Assembly: GCA_016987375.1 (NCBI GenBank) | Contig: PJRA01000005.1 | Coordinates: forward strand, 2,633,887-2,685,877 | Direction: 5' to 3' | Source: Brachionus koreanus | Taxonomy: Eukaryota; Rotifera; Eurotatoria; Ploima; Brachionidae | DNA: 51,991 nucleotides | Shown here: in pieces, positions 11,387 to 22,377 of the stretch | How the letters are laid out: each line of letters starts with the position of its first letter | How positions within the stretch are numbered: the first letter of the stretch is position 1 | Notes under the pieces: generated by a model | The model's database searches: none | What the model saw: the letters and a program-made list of their open reading frames with translations, nothing else | What the model was told of the DNA's origin: nothing | Position numbers and translations under genes: made by a program

Positions 11387-12715
11387 AAATTCAGATCTCA
11401 CAGCAATTTTTGAATTTTTAAAATTAAATTGTGATAGTGGAAAACACATCGTATGCACTCATTGTATTTTGTATCTTCACAAACCGAAACACAATATATC
11501 AAGTCAACTTGACTCTGGTACATACAACAAACAAAATTTACACAACAAAAAAAAGAAAAACAAATATATTAATTTTTATTTTTTAATCCAAATAAATTTA
11601 ATTTTAGCATCAATTTTTTTTATTCTTTCAGTTCAAACAATTTTTAAATTCATATTCCATTCCTAAATATTCATTATTACGTCCTTTTTTCTTCGTAAAA
11701 TGGTTCCGTTATCGTTTTGAAACATAAGTCAGTTATTTAGTTCTTTCTAATTTTGTCACAGGGCTAAAGAGCAATGTAACAAATTTCCCATTTGCCAAAG
11801 ATTGTTTTTTTTTTAAAAAAAAATATACCACGCTCTTCAGCAAGTTTTTTGTCTCTATAAAGCTGTCTCAATATAGATTGTCATGGCTGCCAATCATGGA
11901 GGCTTAAATTTGAATTACTTATGCATCACCCGTTAATCATTAGATAGATCATTAGATATTTAAAATATTAGGTTTTTCCGAGATTCCTTCAAACTCTTTT
12001 ATTAAAAATTTATTATTTTAAAATTTTTAAAACAAACACTTTTTTCATGTATTTTATGCTTAATCTTTGATTTTTTTAAACACGTTAAACCATAGCCAAG
12101 TATTTTTCATAATTCTGCAGAGATAAATTTTTTGCATAAAATTAATGTTAAGTTAAAGGTTGAATGGCTACTTTTTAAAATATGCTTTGCAGCAAATTTT
12201 TTACTCATAAAATATATATTTTTGATAACAATTTTTCGGTCCTTGTTACTATCAATTTAATTTGATCATAAACTTCAATTAGTCTTTAATCACATTAACC
12301 ACTTTTTTAATTCATATAGGAACTTAAAAAAGTGGTAAAAATCGGCTAAGGAAACCGGATAAGGTTACTTTGATTTCAGAATAAACATTTTTTTATTGAA
12401 TTTAAAATTTAAAAGTTATAATGCTTTTATCGATTTTTAATCGACTAATCAGGAAAGTAAAATTTTTGATTAAATTTCATTTTTAAAAAATCATCAAAAC
12501 ATTTTAAATGCGCAATTAAAATTTCAATCGATTTTTGGAAAATTAAATTTGATCAAAAAGCCTGTCTATTTAAAATAAGTTCTAACAAGTTTTAATGTTA
12601 AATAGTTAAAAGCATTCAAATTTGAATATATTCTGTAAAAAAACACCATTTTCTCAAAATTAAAATAAAGTGTGACAGTTTTTTTTATTTTACTATTTTA
12701 AATTATTTTAAAATT
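11387..12715. other. AT-rich spacer between receptor genes C and D
   Basis: About 1.3 kb with no convincing coding frame. It probably carries the 3' UTR of C and the promoter of D. No recognised repeat. Confidence 0.3.
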
Positions 12716-13637
12716 ATGGATGGTTTAAACAAAAATTTATCTTTTACAAATCGTTCAATGACAAAAGATTTAAAAGAAAATGAATTATTACATAATTTAT
12801 ATTATTTATTGATCGCGTCAATTTTTATTGACCTTTTTATGATTTTTGCGGTTTTCAAATCAAAAAATAAATTGAATATAACTGAATTTTGGATTTTGAT
12901 CTTTTTAACATTATTTTTAATTTTAAGCAAAATTTTTAACTTTGATTCTACTTGAAAATAAAGAATTTAAATCATACAAAAATTTAACATGTATCTCTTT
13001 ATGTTCGTTTACTTCATTTAGTTTTGATTATTATATAACTCTATTTTACTATTCATTGTTTCATCTTTCAATATTTGGACAAGCTAAAAATTTTCAGATA
13101 CTATTTGGTTTAATTCGTAGTCAAAAAGTTTTTTTTGTTTTTACATCTATGGCCTTTACAGTATCCTATATAGCTTGGTCGATTATTCTGTATTTTGATC
13201 AAAACAATCAGTTTATTTTTGACGAAAAAAAGCTTATTTGCAAATTTGGTAATACAAAGGTGATGCCTAGAATGCTAATTATTCAAATATCATTAAACTC
13301 GTTTTCACATATTGCGAGTAGTTTCATTTATGCAGCAATTATTTTTTCAACTATATCAAAGAAGAAATCAAAAAAATTTCTTAAAACCATTATTAAATTT
13401 TTCATCTTCTCAATATTTTCAATATTTATGCCTATTCAATTGCTCATCTATTTATTCTATTCTATCTTCTCTAAATCATTAATTTATAAAATTTTGATTT
13501 GGCTCTTAACTTTTTTATCAGTATTAATTTACTCATTTCAGTCCATTATTTTTCTATTGATTCATAAAGTAATAAGAAAAAAGTTAATTGATTTTCTTAA
13601 GAAAAATTCTCGAAAATACTTTTCGTCAAAAAGCTAG
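12716..13637 (+). pseudogene. Seven-helix receptor, family member D, frameshifted
   Basis: The ATG at 12716 opens a frame with helix 1, KSKNKL and EFWIL, which stops at TGA 12953-12955 just after helix 2. The +1 frame from 12942 carries the rest: NLTC at the start of helix 3, FYYSLFHLSIFGQ, helices 4-7, LLIHK and a basic tail to TAG at 13635-13637. The two parts overlap by 14 bases, so a single-base insertion or two-base deletion near 12942-12952 explains the break. Joined, the protein would be about 305 aa, the family length. The helix-3 and outer-loop cysteines are still 83 residues apart and the second part has no stop, so decay is recent or the shift is an assembly error. The usual final R of FHLSLxxR is Q here. 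Confidence 0.75.
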
Positions 13638-14039
13638 AAAAAGTCAAAAAAACTTATACAAAAAAGATTGTTTTTAATTTTTTAAACCCTTAATTAAAAA
13701 TGACTATGAATGAATATGAACAAGAATTTCAATTAAATTTTAAAAAATAAATAAATTATATTTGAGATTTTTGTTTTTTTTCTCTAAGTTTTTTATGAAT
13801 GTTTATAATTTTCTAGAAAATTGCCAAGTGTTTACTTATAATATCTGATCAGTTATCTAAATAATTTTAAATTTCTTTAAAAATTACTATTAATACTAGA
13901 ATCAAAAACAAAAATATCACAAAGAAATTTACAAAATAAAGCAAAAACAAGGTGCCCCAAGTCATATACCCTAGTATGTGAAAGAAATTATAGAATAATG
14001 TGATTTTTTACAATGTTGTTATAATAATTATAAAAAATT

Positions 14040-14320
14040 AAACATATTCAATCCTAGCGGATAATGGGGAGGTGCTCATCTTCTTTTTAAGTACTTTTTT
14101 GAGCAACAGCTCCGATCTGACACAGAGGCTACTGCATCGAATTGATCATCTACACAGCAATTATTACCCAGCCGAAACAGGTCCCCCATTTTTTGATGAA
14201 AGGTGTTTAAAACATGTGCCCCGTATTACAGAGATATTTTGAAGATTTTTTCACCCTCAGCGGATTATGAACCCTCGATCCTCTATTTGCATGACCAACA
14301 TACAAACCACTTGGATATAC
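14040..14320 (-). repeat. tRNA-derived SINE candidate
   Basis: Read on the minus strand, the left part starts near 14320 with CCAAGTGGTTTGTATGTTGG (A-box-like, as in leucine/serine tRNAs) and about 35 bases later has GGGTTCATAATCC (B-box-like, consensus GGTTCRANNCC). A tRNA-unrelated body follows to about 14050. Part of the body recurs at 1868-1965, so it is dispersed. Spacing and order fit an internal Pol III promoter. The ends and target duplication could not be fixed. Confidence 0.5.
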
Positions 14321-15489
14321 AGGTCGTTGTATGTGTTAGTAGTGAGCTAAGAATCTAATAGATGCAAAAAAAATTGGGTCACAACTTAACCATCAAAAAA
14401 TTCCAATTTTTTGATTTGGTTTTTCGCCACCAGAATTCTAAAATTGATATGATGGTAAATTTTTTTACCAATTTATAAAAAGTAAAAAATTTTCTATCAA
14501 ATGAGTAAATCTTTTTAATTTTATGTGGTCATTTACTTCAAAATAACTGGAAAAAAAATAGAAAATTTACGATGCTATAACAAAAAAATTTTCAGTTCAA
14601 AAAATAAGACTCATACCTTTTTTTTTTAATTCGGATTGGGCACATTCTAACAAAACTTGCTATTTTTTAATCAAAAAAAATCTAAATTTTTATTCAATAT
14701 TAGAAAATTGCATTAATTTTTTTTATTTGCTCCACAGACGATTTATTTATTAAAAATATAGTTCGGGTTTAGACCCGGGCAGTTTGGAATGGATCTTAGT
14801 CCTTCCTTTCAGCCGCCTGAAAAAAAGAAATTGATTTTAATTGTAATTTCTGAAGTAATAGTAAGTTGGGTAAAAAGTAATTAAAGTAAAAATAATAAGG
14901 ATAACAGCTACAGTAGACTGCATGTCGAGCAAATCTTTAAGTAACTTTGTCTTTTTTATCTGAAATCACATACAAAATTTAATAGCAAGAGAAAATAGAT
15001 TATAGATTATGTAAATATAAATTAATAATTTTTGGTTTAGATGTCGAAGAATTATAGGAGGCATTGTTTTTCTTTAGATATTGTAAAAATTTCGAAAAAT
15101 GTTTGGAATCTACGTGGATTATGGTCCGAGTTTAATTGTTCTGATCTAAGAAGGTCATCATTTATTTGCTCGTGAGCTGATCTTGAGGCAACAAATTTGT
15201 CTATCGTTCAATGTTCATATCGTGGTGAATTTGTGTGACGATTTAATTAATTAAGAAAATGACAAAAAATCTGTTTGACATGTGATTCTTCCTTTCTACC
15301 AATTTCTTTAGCTATATATTAGATATTTTTTATTTTTTTTTTTAACTTTAATATGTTTAAAAAAAAACAGAATTGAAATTTATTCAAAATAATTCTTTGA
15401 TTGTTTAATTTTAAAAAATCTTATAAAATGAAAATTTTACTAACTAAAATTTTGGTCTATCAATAACAGCAGTAACCCTTGAATATGTC
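14321..15489. other. Intergenic sequence, no gene recognised
   Basis: AT-rich, with a short GC-richer block at 14762-14820 containing the hairpin CGGGTTTAGACCCG, and another less AT-rich block at 15110-15250. Neither could be assigned to a gene or named repeat. The second may be the 5' part of the mariner relic that follows. Confidence 0.3.
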
Positions 15490-15930
15490 TAGTGGAAGAT
15501 CAAAAGTGATTGAAGTATAAGATGTACAAAATTGGTTTTAAAAAATTCAATTGTAGTGGTACGAGCCTTTAGAGGAAGAAAGAGTCACGTAGACCGATCA
15601 AAATGATCTGCAAGTGACCTTCATTTATCAAGTGACAATCGACCATTAATTTGATTGAAAAATCTAACAGACGTTGCCGAGTTGTTCCTCATGGTTTGAC
15701 AGATTTCGATACTTAACAATGCATTGAAATTTGTAGCAAGCTATTTAAAAATCCATTAAATTATTTAAATTTCCTCTAGATCAAAGGTTTTTCAGACGAA
15801 ACATTTTATCAATTTTTTATTGTATGCTTTACTTTAAGAAATATTGTCTCGTCTTGCAAATAACTCAGATCTTTCTCCTTCTGGCTATCATCTTCTGATC
15901 TGATAGAAGATGGCATTTTACTAACAAAGA
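15490..15930 (+). pseudogene. Decayed mariner-type transposase
   Basis: Broken frames contain, in the right order, fragments typical of mariner transposases: FNCSGTSL (compare W-F-x-x-F-x-S-G-x-x-x-L), then CRVVPHGLTDFD near 15685-15715 (compare WVPHxL), then NSDLSPSGYHLL near 15865-15895 (compare SPDLAPSDYHLF, which carries the third catalytic Asp in intact enzymes; here that position is Gly). Many stops and shifts make it non-functional. The distance between the last two blocks is shorter than normal, so there is an internal deletion. Confidence 0.7.
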
Positions 15931-16329
15931 CTAGGTTCATGATAATAATTCTTAATAAAGTTTTTAATTAAATTCTGTAAAAATGAATTTGAACCAAATT
16001 TTAGAATATTTAAAAATTTTCTGAAGCTATTATTCAAATAAGAATAAATTCAAAAAGAAAATTAATTGAATAATTTTATTTGGAAGTTCTTTTCATTGCA
16101 AAAATGTTAAATGTTAGTCATTTTGAAATTAATAAACAACTAAAGAACATTTTTTCCTTTTTCCAACACATATCAGACAAATATGTTTGATCAAAAATTT
16201 TGTTACAAAAAAAAAAGATATTGAGCTTTAAAATCTAACTGACAATAACAAGTTAAAATATTTAAAATATTTAAAACAGAATATTAAATGGAATTAATTA
16301 ATTTTTATTATTATTTTTATTTGATGTTT

Positions 16330-17735
16330 TTATTCATCTTCATTATGACTTTGATAATCACCAGTGACTACATTATCATCATCATGGCCATTGACACTCA
16401 CACGATCATCATTGGTCGGATCATATTTGTCGCCTTCATTGTCCGACTCTTTGTTTCTTTCACGGTCACGATCACGATCACGTGATACACTTCTGTCTTC
16501 TCTAGATCTTGATCTACTGTTTTTTTTAGGCGATCCATTCATTCCATTTTCGGAATTGCCATTTTGACCGCGTTCTGCCGACTCCGATCTGCTTCGTTTT
16601 CTCGAGCGAGATCTTTCATCACGCTGCACAGACTTTGACTTTGATCGAGACTGATCGCGTCTGCGCCTATCGTCTCTGGATCGAGATCGGCTGCGCGATC
16701 GCGATCGCTTTCGCGAGTCGCCATTTCGACGTTCTCTCGAGTCTCTTCTCGACCTGGACCTTGATCTGGAACGCGAATAGCTTCGTCTGTGACGTCTGCC
16801 ACTTCTCGAACGTGACCTAAACATTCATAAGAATAATTAAAATTGAAAAAACAAAAATAACCTCAATTGAGAAAAGAGGAAATACAATTTGAGCATTTTT
16901 ATTTAAATGTCAGCCAGTCTGTTATTTATTCATACTTCCAATTGACTGCCTGATGACAATGCTTGACCATAAAGACCAAGACAAGCAAGGAGAACATTAT
17001 TTTTTTAATTAAATGAATTTAGATCTATGTGTGTGTGTGTGTGCCTGTATGTATGTCTATGTGCCAAAAACACCAAATAGCCAACGCTTAACCTCAGCAA
17101 TATTTACTAATTTGACTTGTCTAGCGGACAAACAGACCGACAAGACCAGCATACAACAGATAGACGTACAAGTCATTCTTTGGTTTAATAAATAGTTTAA
17201 GTATTGATGAAAGTATAAGCGAAATGTGTGTAGGGCTTTTTTTTAAGTGAGAAAAAAAATTACCTTCGTCTATCACGGCGTCTGTCATCGTCACGATAAC
17301 CACGACTTCTTCCTCCTCCATTTCGACAATCACGCGAAAAATGGCCTCTTTCGCCACACTGATAACATCTCAAATTTGAATCCATACGATTTCGACCGCG
17401 ATTTCGAGGACGTGCCCAATTTACTCTCACTCTAGCTCCACAAACAGTCCTAGGCAATTTTGTTTTTTATAATTTAACATAATAAAATGCGAATAATACC
17501 TTCCGTTCATGTCTTTGATGGCTTCTTCAGCATCACCTTTGTGCTTGAATGCCACGAATGCATAGCATGGCGGGTTGCGAGCCAACCACACTTCTCTTAC
17601 ATCGCCGAATTTTTCAAAAGCCTTTTCTATTTCTCGCTGAGAGCAGTCCGATCCCAAATCAGCCACATGTATTCTATATCCTTCTTCTTCGTCTCTGTCT
17701 CTTGATCGACTTTTGGATCGTGAATATCTACCCAT
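16330..17735 (-). CDS. SR splicing factor with RRM and CCHC zinc knuckle (SRSF7/9G8-like)
   Basis: Three exons on the minus strand: 17735-17500, 17449-17264 and 16816-16330; introns of 50 and 447 nt; 302 aa. Residues about 20-90 form one RRM with RNP2 IHVADL and RNP1 CYAFVAFK; LARNPP between them is characteristic of the SRSF3/SRSF7 group. A zinc knuckle C107-x2-C110-x4-H115-x4-C120 follows, which in vertebrates separates SRSF7 from SRSF3. Exon 3 encodes a long Arg-Ser domain and then an acidic, non-RS tail ending HNEDE. Role by family: nuclear pre-mRNA splicing and mRNA export adaptor, regulated by phosphorylation of the RS repeats. Unusual points are the RS-like dipeptides before the RRM and the acidic tail. 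The second intron is far longer than the others and holds a GT repeat. Confidence 0.88.
17027..17043. repeat. (GT)n microsatellite inside the long SR-gene intron
   Basis: About seven GT units on the plus strand, i.e. (CA)n in the transcribed strand. CA-rich intronic tracts can bind hnRNP L-type regulators in animals; a role here is speculative. Confidence 0.8.
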
Positions 17736-18935
17736 TAGGTTATCTTAAAATCTTAACTGCATAAATTTAATAAAGTCTGTTTTAAAATTAGATATGTTCA
17801 TCAATTCAGAATTTTGCTTGTTATGATTTGGCCTTTTTAGTTTAAAGTATAATAAATACTCCGTTTTAGTTCGAAATATAATTTTGTTTATGTATTTTAA
17901 TAACACAGTGACGCGTGTTTTGTCTGCTATTTCAAAATTAAGTAATTAAAAAATAGTTGAAAATTAAAATAATATTGTTTAGTGTTTAAATTATTTATCT
18001 TTTTTTTCTAAATCAAAATAAAGTTAAATAATTAGAATTTTTTTATTAAAATGTTTTCAATAATAAATTTTGTTTCAATTACAAAAAAAAAATGAGAATA
18101 ATTTTTCTGGGCTTCCTAATCAAACCAAGAATCGAACCTATATTCACGAAAATTAGCTTGTCAAAACACTTCATCTGGTATTATCTGATATCAGTTACCA
18201 ATATAACATGCAATCTCGTTTATCAACAAAATTTATCAGGAAAGAATGAATTCATATTAGGAAAAACATAGAAAAAAAAGTGAAAAAAGTAAAGTCAAAA
18301 ATGGATATTCATGAACGAGTTTTTCAAAATTCAAATGAATGATATAAAATGTATTAAGTGTAGTTTTTTTTTAAACTTAGACCATGATCAAGAATTATTG
18401 ATTTTTTTTGAGTGTTGTAACTCATTCTTACTGTTACAACTATTTCTTTGTCTGAACAGTTTGATTATTTTGCTATTTTCTAAATGTAAATAACTGTGCT
18501 TTTTTGATTACTGTTCGAATAACTGCAGATCTCGAGATGAATGCATTTATTCTAATCATGATTATAAATTTAATAGCATAAGCATTTAACTTCAGATCAG
18601 ATCTCATATTAGTTTCTTTGTCTTCCTTATAAGTTCTAAATAAAAATTAATTACCCAACAGAGTCTTTTATTATAATTTCTAGTTAGTATCTTGAAAACA
18701 GCCGAATGAATATTAAGATACATAATATGAGAAATGTGAATATTGGATATATGGAGATTGTTGGTCTAAAGGACTGATGCTAAATCAATCATTTTATTGC
18801 AACAACTCTATCTAAATATTTTATTACTAATTTTATTAATCAAATATTTTTGTCTTTTTTAAACTAACAATAGTCAAATTTAAATAAATTTTTATGTGAT
18901 TTCCTTAATTTTGTTATTTAATAAAATTAAAAGGC
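17736..18935. other. Upstream region of the SR gene; AT-rich, no other gene
   Basis: Contains the SR promoter region and no convincing coding frame. A B-box-like GGTTCGATTCTTGG lies on the minus strand near 18126-18139 without a clear A box. Bases 18588-18650 resemble 41265-41325 (shared block ending in AGTTCTAAATAAA), a minor dispersed repeat. Confidence 0.3.
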
Positions 18936-19075
18936 ATATAAATATGCTAAGTGACATTTCATTAATGTCGAGACAAATTTATTGTAAATAAATCAAATTT
19001 GGGTCATTTTCAAATTTATTGACATGTCTTTATATCATCGACATTTCCCTAAAATCGAGGCAATGTGAAATCTTA
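18936..19075. repeat. Copy of the TGACATGTCA palindrome MITE family
   Basis: Shares TGCTAAGTGACAT, TTTGGGT(C/T)ATTTTC and TTATTGACATGTC, in the same order and spacing, with 42165-42260. Here only one of the GACATGTC palindromes is intact and the others have decayed (GACATTTC). It is shorter and more worn than the 42-kb copy. Confidence 0.6.
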
Positions 19076-19775
19076 GTACAAAAATTACAGTAAAAAAAGG
19101 AAAACTATTAATGAAAACTGTATTGGAAAAAATCTGCAATTTGGTGCAAATTTTGTCTAAAGTTTTTTTAATGATGTTCATCTTACAGTAAAATGAAGAG
19201 TATTTACAGAATTTAGAATTCGTTTGTACAAATTCGTACAATATTGTACTGTCTACAGAACCATTTTTTACTAGAAAAAAAAATTATATAGTTTTTCCTT
19301 TTTGTTGTGTAATTTTTGTACTAAGATTTCACATAGATTATATGTTAAGTTAATTTTGATATTTGAATTTCTATAAATAGAGTTTTGAAATCTAAAAATA
19401 TATTTTTTCAATAAATAAGCTAAAATTAAATTCTTTTTAAGTTAAACTAAAAAGACGGCTTGATTAAGGAACATAAACCGGTAGAAATGTTCAAAAAAAA
19501 ATCCTAAATCTTAACTTAAAAAACGAAAGGGTTAGTTTTCTACCGATTGAAAAATAATTTTAAGAAACTCGGAAATAAGCTATAAAGTTTAGTAATATGT
19601 TTTGTTTTTCAAAAAAAAAATAAATTAAAATTTTTGCATGTATTTTTAAGACAATTTTTTTTTAAATTTTACACATTTTTATAAAAAATTTCTAAATTTT
19701 TTCTTTAATAATAGTAATAAGTTACAACAAGCTAGCAAGCTTGATTTGCTAAGATAGAAAACAGTAGGATCCCAT
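19076..19775. other. AT-rich spacer
   Basis: No coding frame of conviction, no RNA gene and no recognised repeat. Confidence 0.3.
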
Positions 19776-20010
19776 CTATGGTAACTGTAGTATATACACT
19801 AGTCTGTTCTTGAATTGGTTGACGGATAGGGATTGAACGATTCCTTGCGGTAGGGCGTTCAATGGCATAGTCGCTCTATAAGTGAAAAAGTGCTCTCTCA
19901 GTTGGCTGGTGGCTGGGAAAACCCTGCCTGTGTAACATTTAAAGAATTGAATGAGATCACTCCTAGTCCTCCTGTCCTCCAGAGAGGTCAAAGTATTAGT
20001 ATTAGTAAAT
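19776..20010 (-). pseudogene. LINE reverse-transcriptase C-terminal fragment
   Basis: On the minus strand an uninterrupted frame reads LTSLEDRRTRSDLIQFFK, then FFTYRATMPLNALPQGIV and SVNQFKNRL. 'RRxRxDLIQxFK' followed by 'WNxLPxxVVxxxSxNxFKNRLD' is the standard C-terminus of LINE ORF2; here W has become L before NALP. The copy is cut off at about 20010, so it is a short 5'-truncated insertion. The frame ends with TAG at 19776-19778. Confidence 0.75.
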
Positions 20011-20711
20011 ATTTGCTGATATTAGCTGGTATATAAAGGAAATAAATAACTAGGATGAATGGACATTTGGCCGGTCTTCCAAACGGTTTCAATTTCAGAC
20101 CGCAAAAAATACGGACAACTAGTATATGAGCTATATTTGTTAAATTGAAATATTTTTAATTGAAATTTTAAAAAATATTTGAATAAATTGTCTTTGATTC
20201 TTAATTTTTTTCAAATTTTTAATAATAAGTAGTTTATTAAATAATTATAAATTTATGATTATAAAATTTCGTTTTTTAAGACATCTGTTACTCTGTACAC
20301 ACTTCTTTGTAATGACAACATTTTTTTATTGTATGTAAAACACAGTTGATAATAATGTTAATTTAAAAATAAAAAGCTGTTTCACAAAATAAATCAAATA
20401 AAATAAATATTTTAGGAGTAATATTAAATTTTTTTTTTATCAGAATATTGTCTTCAATAGGATTAAATGAAAATTTGACTAGTGAAAAACTTGCCAGGAT
20501 AGCAAAAACAGTCAGTATATTCACGATTAATCTTATCAAAAGGCTTGGTAACAAAAAAAAGCCTAATTTTTATATCTCTTGCCAATTTTTAGTCAAGGTA
20601 ACATCTTACATTAATTAATCTTGTATAAATAAATCCAATTATGATCGAGTTGAGGTTGAATTTTATGATTCCTCGTACAAAATTCAAAATAAATATATTG
20701 GACTATTGATC
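20011..20711. other. AT-rich spacer downstream of the 383-aa gene
   Basis: No coding frame with recognisable content. It should include the 3' UTR of the minus-strand gene ending at 20712. Confidence 0.3.
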
Positions 20712-21863
20712 TTATGTTAGGGCAAAGAATTGTATTATAAAAAGGACATTCACTAGCAATTTTTTTTTAAATTTATCTAACTCACATCTATCGAAAATTC
20801 GAATCAAGTGGCAATGAGATAGGTTTTCATAATCATGCAGTTTTGATTCTTCAAAATAAGTCTGCATTAAATCATCATACAAGAATCTATTCACTGTTTT
20901 TATTAAATAGTGATAAGTGCATGTGAAATTAAATGAATTATTTCTTTTTTTTACGTTCGAAATGCCCAACAGAATCATTTGATCGAATGAAAATTTGATG
21001 AAGAGGCGAAAATTCTCACTGGAAGTATACATTGGGTCTGAAAATGGCTGCTCTGAATGAAAAATATCCATTACAATCAACTTGTCATTAAATTTTATAG
21101 CTAGAATTCTATCTGCCAATTTAATATTGATATTTTTGTTGATAGATTTAATCCAATTGAGATCTTGATGAAAAAAATGATGTGCAAAATAAATATATAA
21201 ACAAATAATTTTGAAAAATTTCATGTTTTCAAATGTATTTGGTTGTGTTGTTTTCAACTTTTCACATAGAATTACTAATTCAACATGAAATGAATTTAAA
21301 AAATAAACAACATTTTTTTTGTAAATTAAATCAATTAAATTAAAAAATAAAAATTTAGAAACAAATGTATTTTGAAATAATATTGGACATAATTTTTTTT
21401 TGTAAGAACATCTTACTGAAAAAAGCAAGAAGTCTATCATGGCTGGTCCAGGATATTGTGTGGCTGTGTTTAAGCTGCTAAGAGCCGATTTATTAAAATA
21501 TATTTCGATTAGAAAATTATAAAAGATAAAATATAGATGAATATTTTGGTCAATTTTAGTCTGTAAGAAGTCTATGCCTTTTTCTTCAACAAATAAATTG
21601 GATAAGCTACTTGATTTAGATTCGAATTTTTTAAAATATTTAATTGTATTTTCAAAAAAATTTTTGCTCACTAAAAGCTGATTTTTGAACCCTTGTTTAA
21701 GACTTAAATCTACATTTTTATTAAAAACTAATATTTGAAAAAAATTTTCAGTCAAATTATTACACACTTTTTCGTAATAAATTTTTTTGTCTAAAAAGCA
21801 TTTTTCCAATCTAACTTTGACAATATTGTCAATAATTATTAAAAAAAAAACCTTTAAAATCAT
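20712..21863 (-). CDS. Hypothetical protein, 383 aa, not recognised
   Basis: An intronless open frame from ATG at 21863-21861. The length and lack of stops in sequence this AT-rich argue for a real gene. The protein is rich in F, K, N, I and L with a hydrophobic N-terminus (MILKVFFLIII) that could be a signal anchor, and a hydrophobic C-terminal stretch (LLVNVLFIIQFF). The middle is mostly amphipathic and helical in appearance, with a less biased segment near residues 250-290 (LADRILAIKF...IVMDIFHSEQPFSDP). Eleven or so scattered cysteines form no zinc-type spacing. I do not recognise the family. It has no visible link to the neighbouring genes. Confidence 0.6.
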   Translation of the reverse strand: MILKVFFLIIIDNIVKVRLEKCFLDKKIYYEKVCNNLTENFFQILVFNKNVDLSLKQGFKNQLLVSKNFFENTIKYFKKFESKSSSLSNLFVEEKGIDFLQTKIDQNIHLYFIFYNFLIEIYFNKSALSSLNTATQYPGPAMIDFLLFSVRCSYKKKLCPILFQNTFVSKFLFFNLIDLIYKKNVVYFLNSFHVELVILCEKLKTTQPNTFENMKFFKIICLYIYFAHHFFHQDLNWIKSINKNINIKLADRILAIKFNDKLIVMDIFHSEQPFSDPMYTSSENFRLFIKFSFDQMILLGISNVKKRNNSFNFTCTYHYLIKTVNRFLYDDLMQTYFEESKLHDYENLSHCHLIRIFDRCELDKFKKKLLVNVLFIIQFFALT

Positions 21864-22377
21864 TTAGACAAAATTAGATTTACTTAATTGTGAAAATGAA
21901 TGGATTTTTTTAAAATTTCAATTTCAATGTTCCATATATGCATTAGTATTAGATACCTTTTGAAATCTGACTTATTAAAAAAAATAATTAAAATTTAGAG
22001 ATAAATATCGAATTATCTTTAAATTTAGTCCGATTTTAAATTATTAAAAAAAAATTATTAATTTAAAATTTTCATGTTTAGATAATTACTAAAATTTCAA
22101 TCAATTAATTTTTTATTAAAATAAACATGGTCTTAAAAAAACATTTTTAATAATTAAGGTAATGGGCTACGACAGATTCTTCCTGTCGGGTATTAGTAAC
22201 TAAATATGTTTATTTCTTGTTTGCTTGAAAAACTCATCAATTTTTTTAAGTCTTTTCTGGCGTCCACTGAAATTATCTCAGCCGATAGTCGGTTCCAATT
22301 GTTCTAATTTTAATTTAATTTAAGTTTATCAAAAATTTATTTACTAAAATAATAAATTTCTATCAAGAGATTTACTA
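21864..22377. other. AT-rich upstream region
   Basis: Homopolymer-rich sequence between the 383-aa gene start and the TA-flanked element. No feature recognised beyond a short mixed-composition block at 22160-22300. Confidence 0.3.

Noticed and set aside
11469..11666. 65-aa frame after receptor C
   Set aside because: Starts at TTG, has no receptor motifs and matches AT-rich background.
16364..16820. Plus- and alternative minus-frame ORFs over the RS domain
   Set aside because: Arg-Ser repeats leave all frames open; only the frame joining the RRM and zinc-knuckle exons is meaningful.
18090..18160. tRNA-like sequence with B box GGTTCGATTCTTGG (minus strand)
   Set aside because: No convincing A box or cloverleaf; kept only as a note in the spacer entry.
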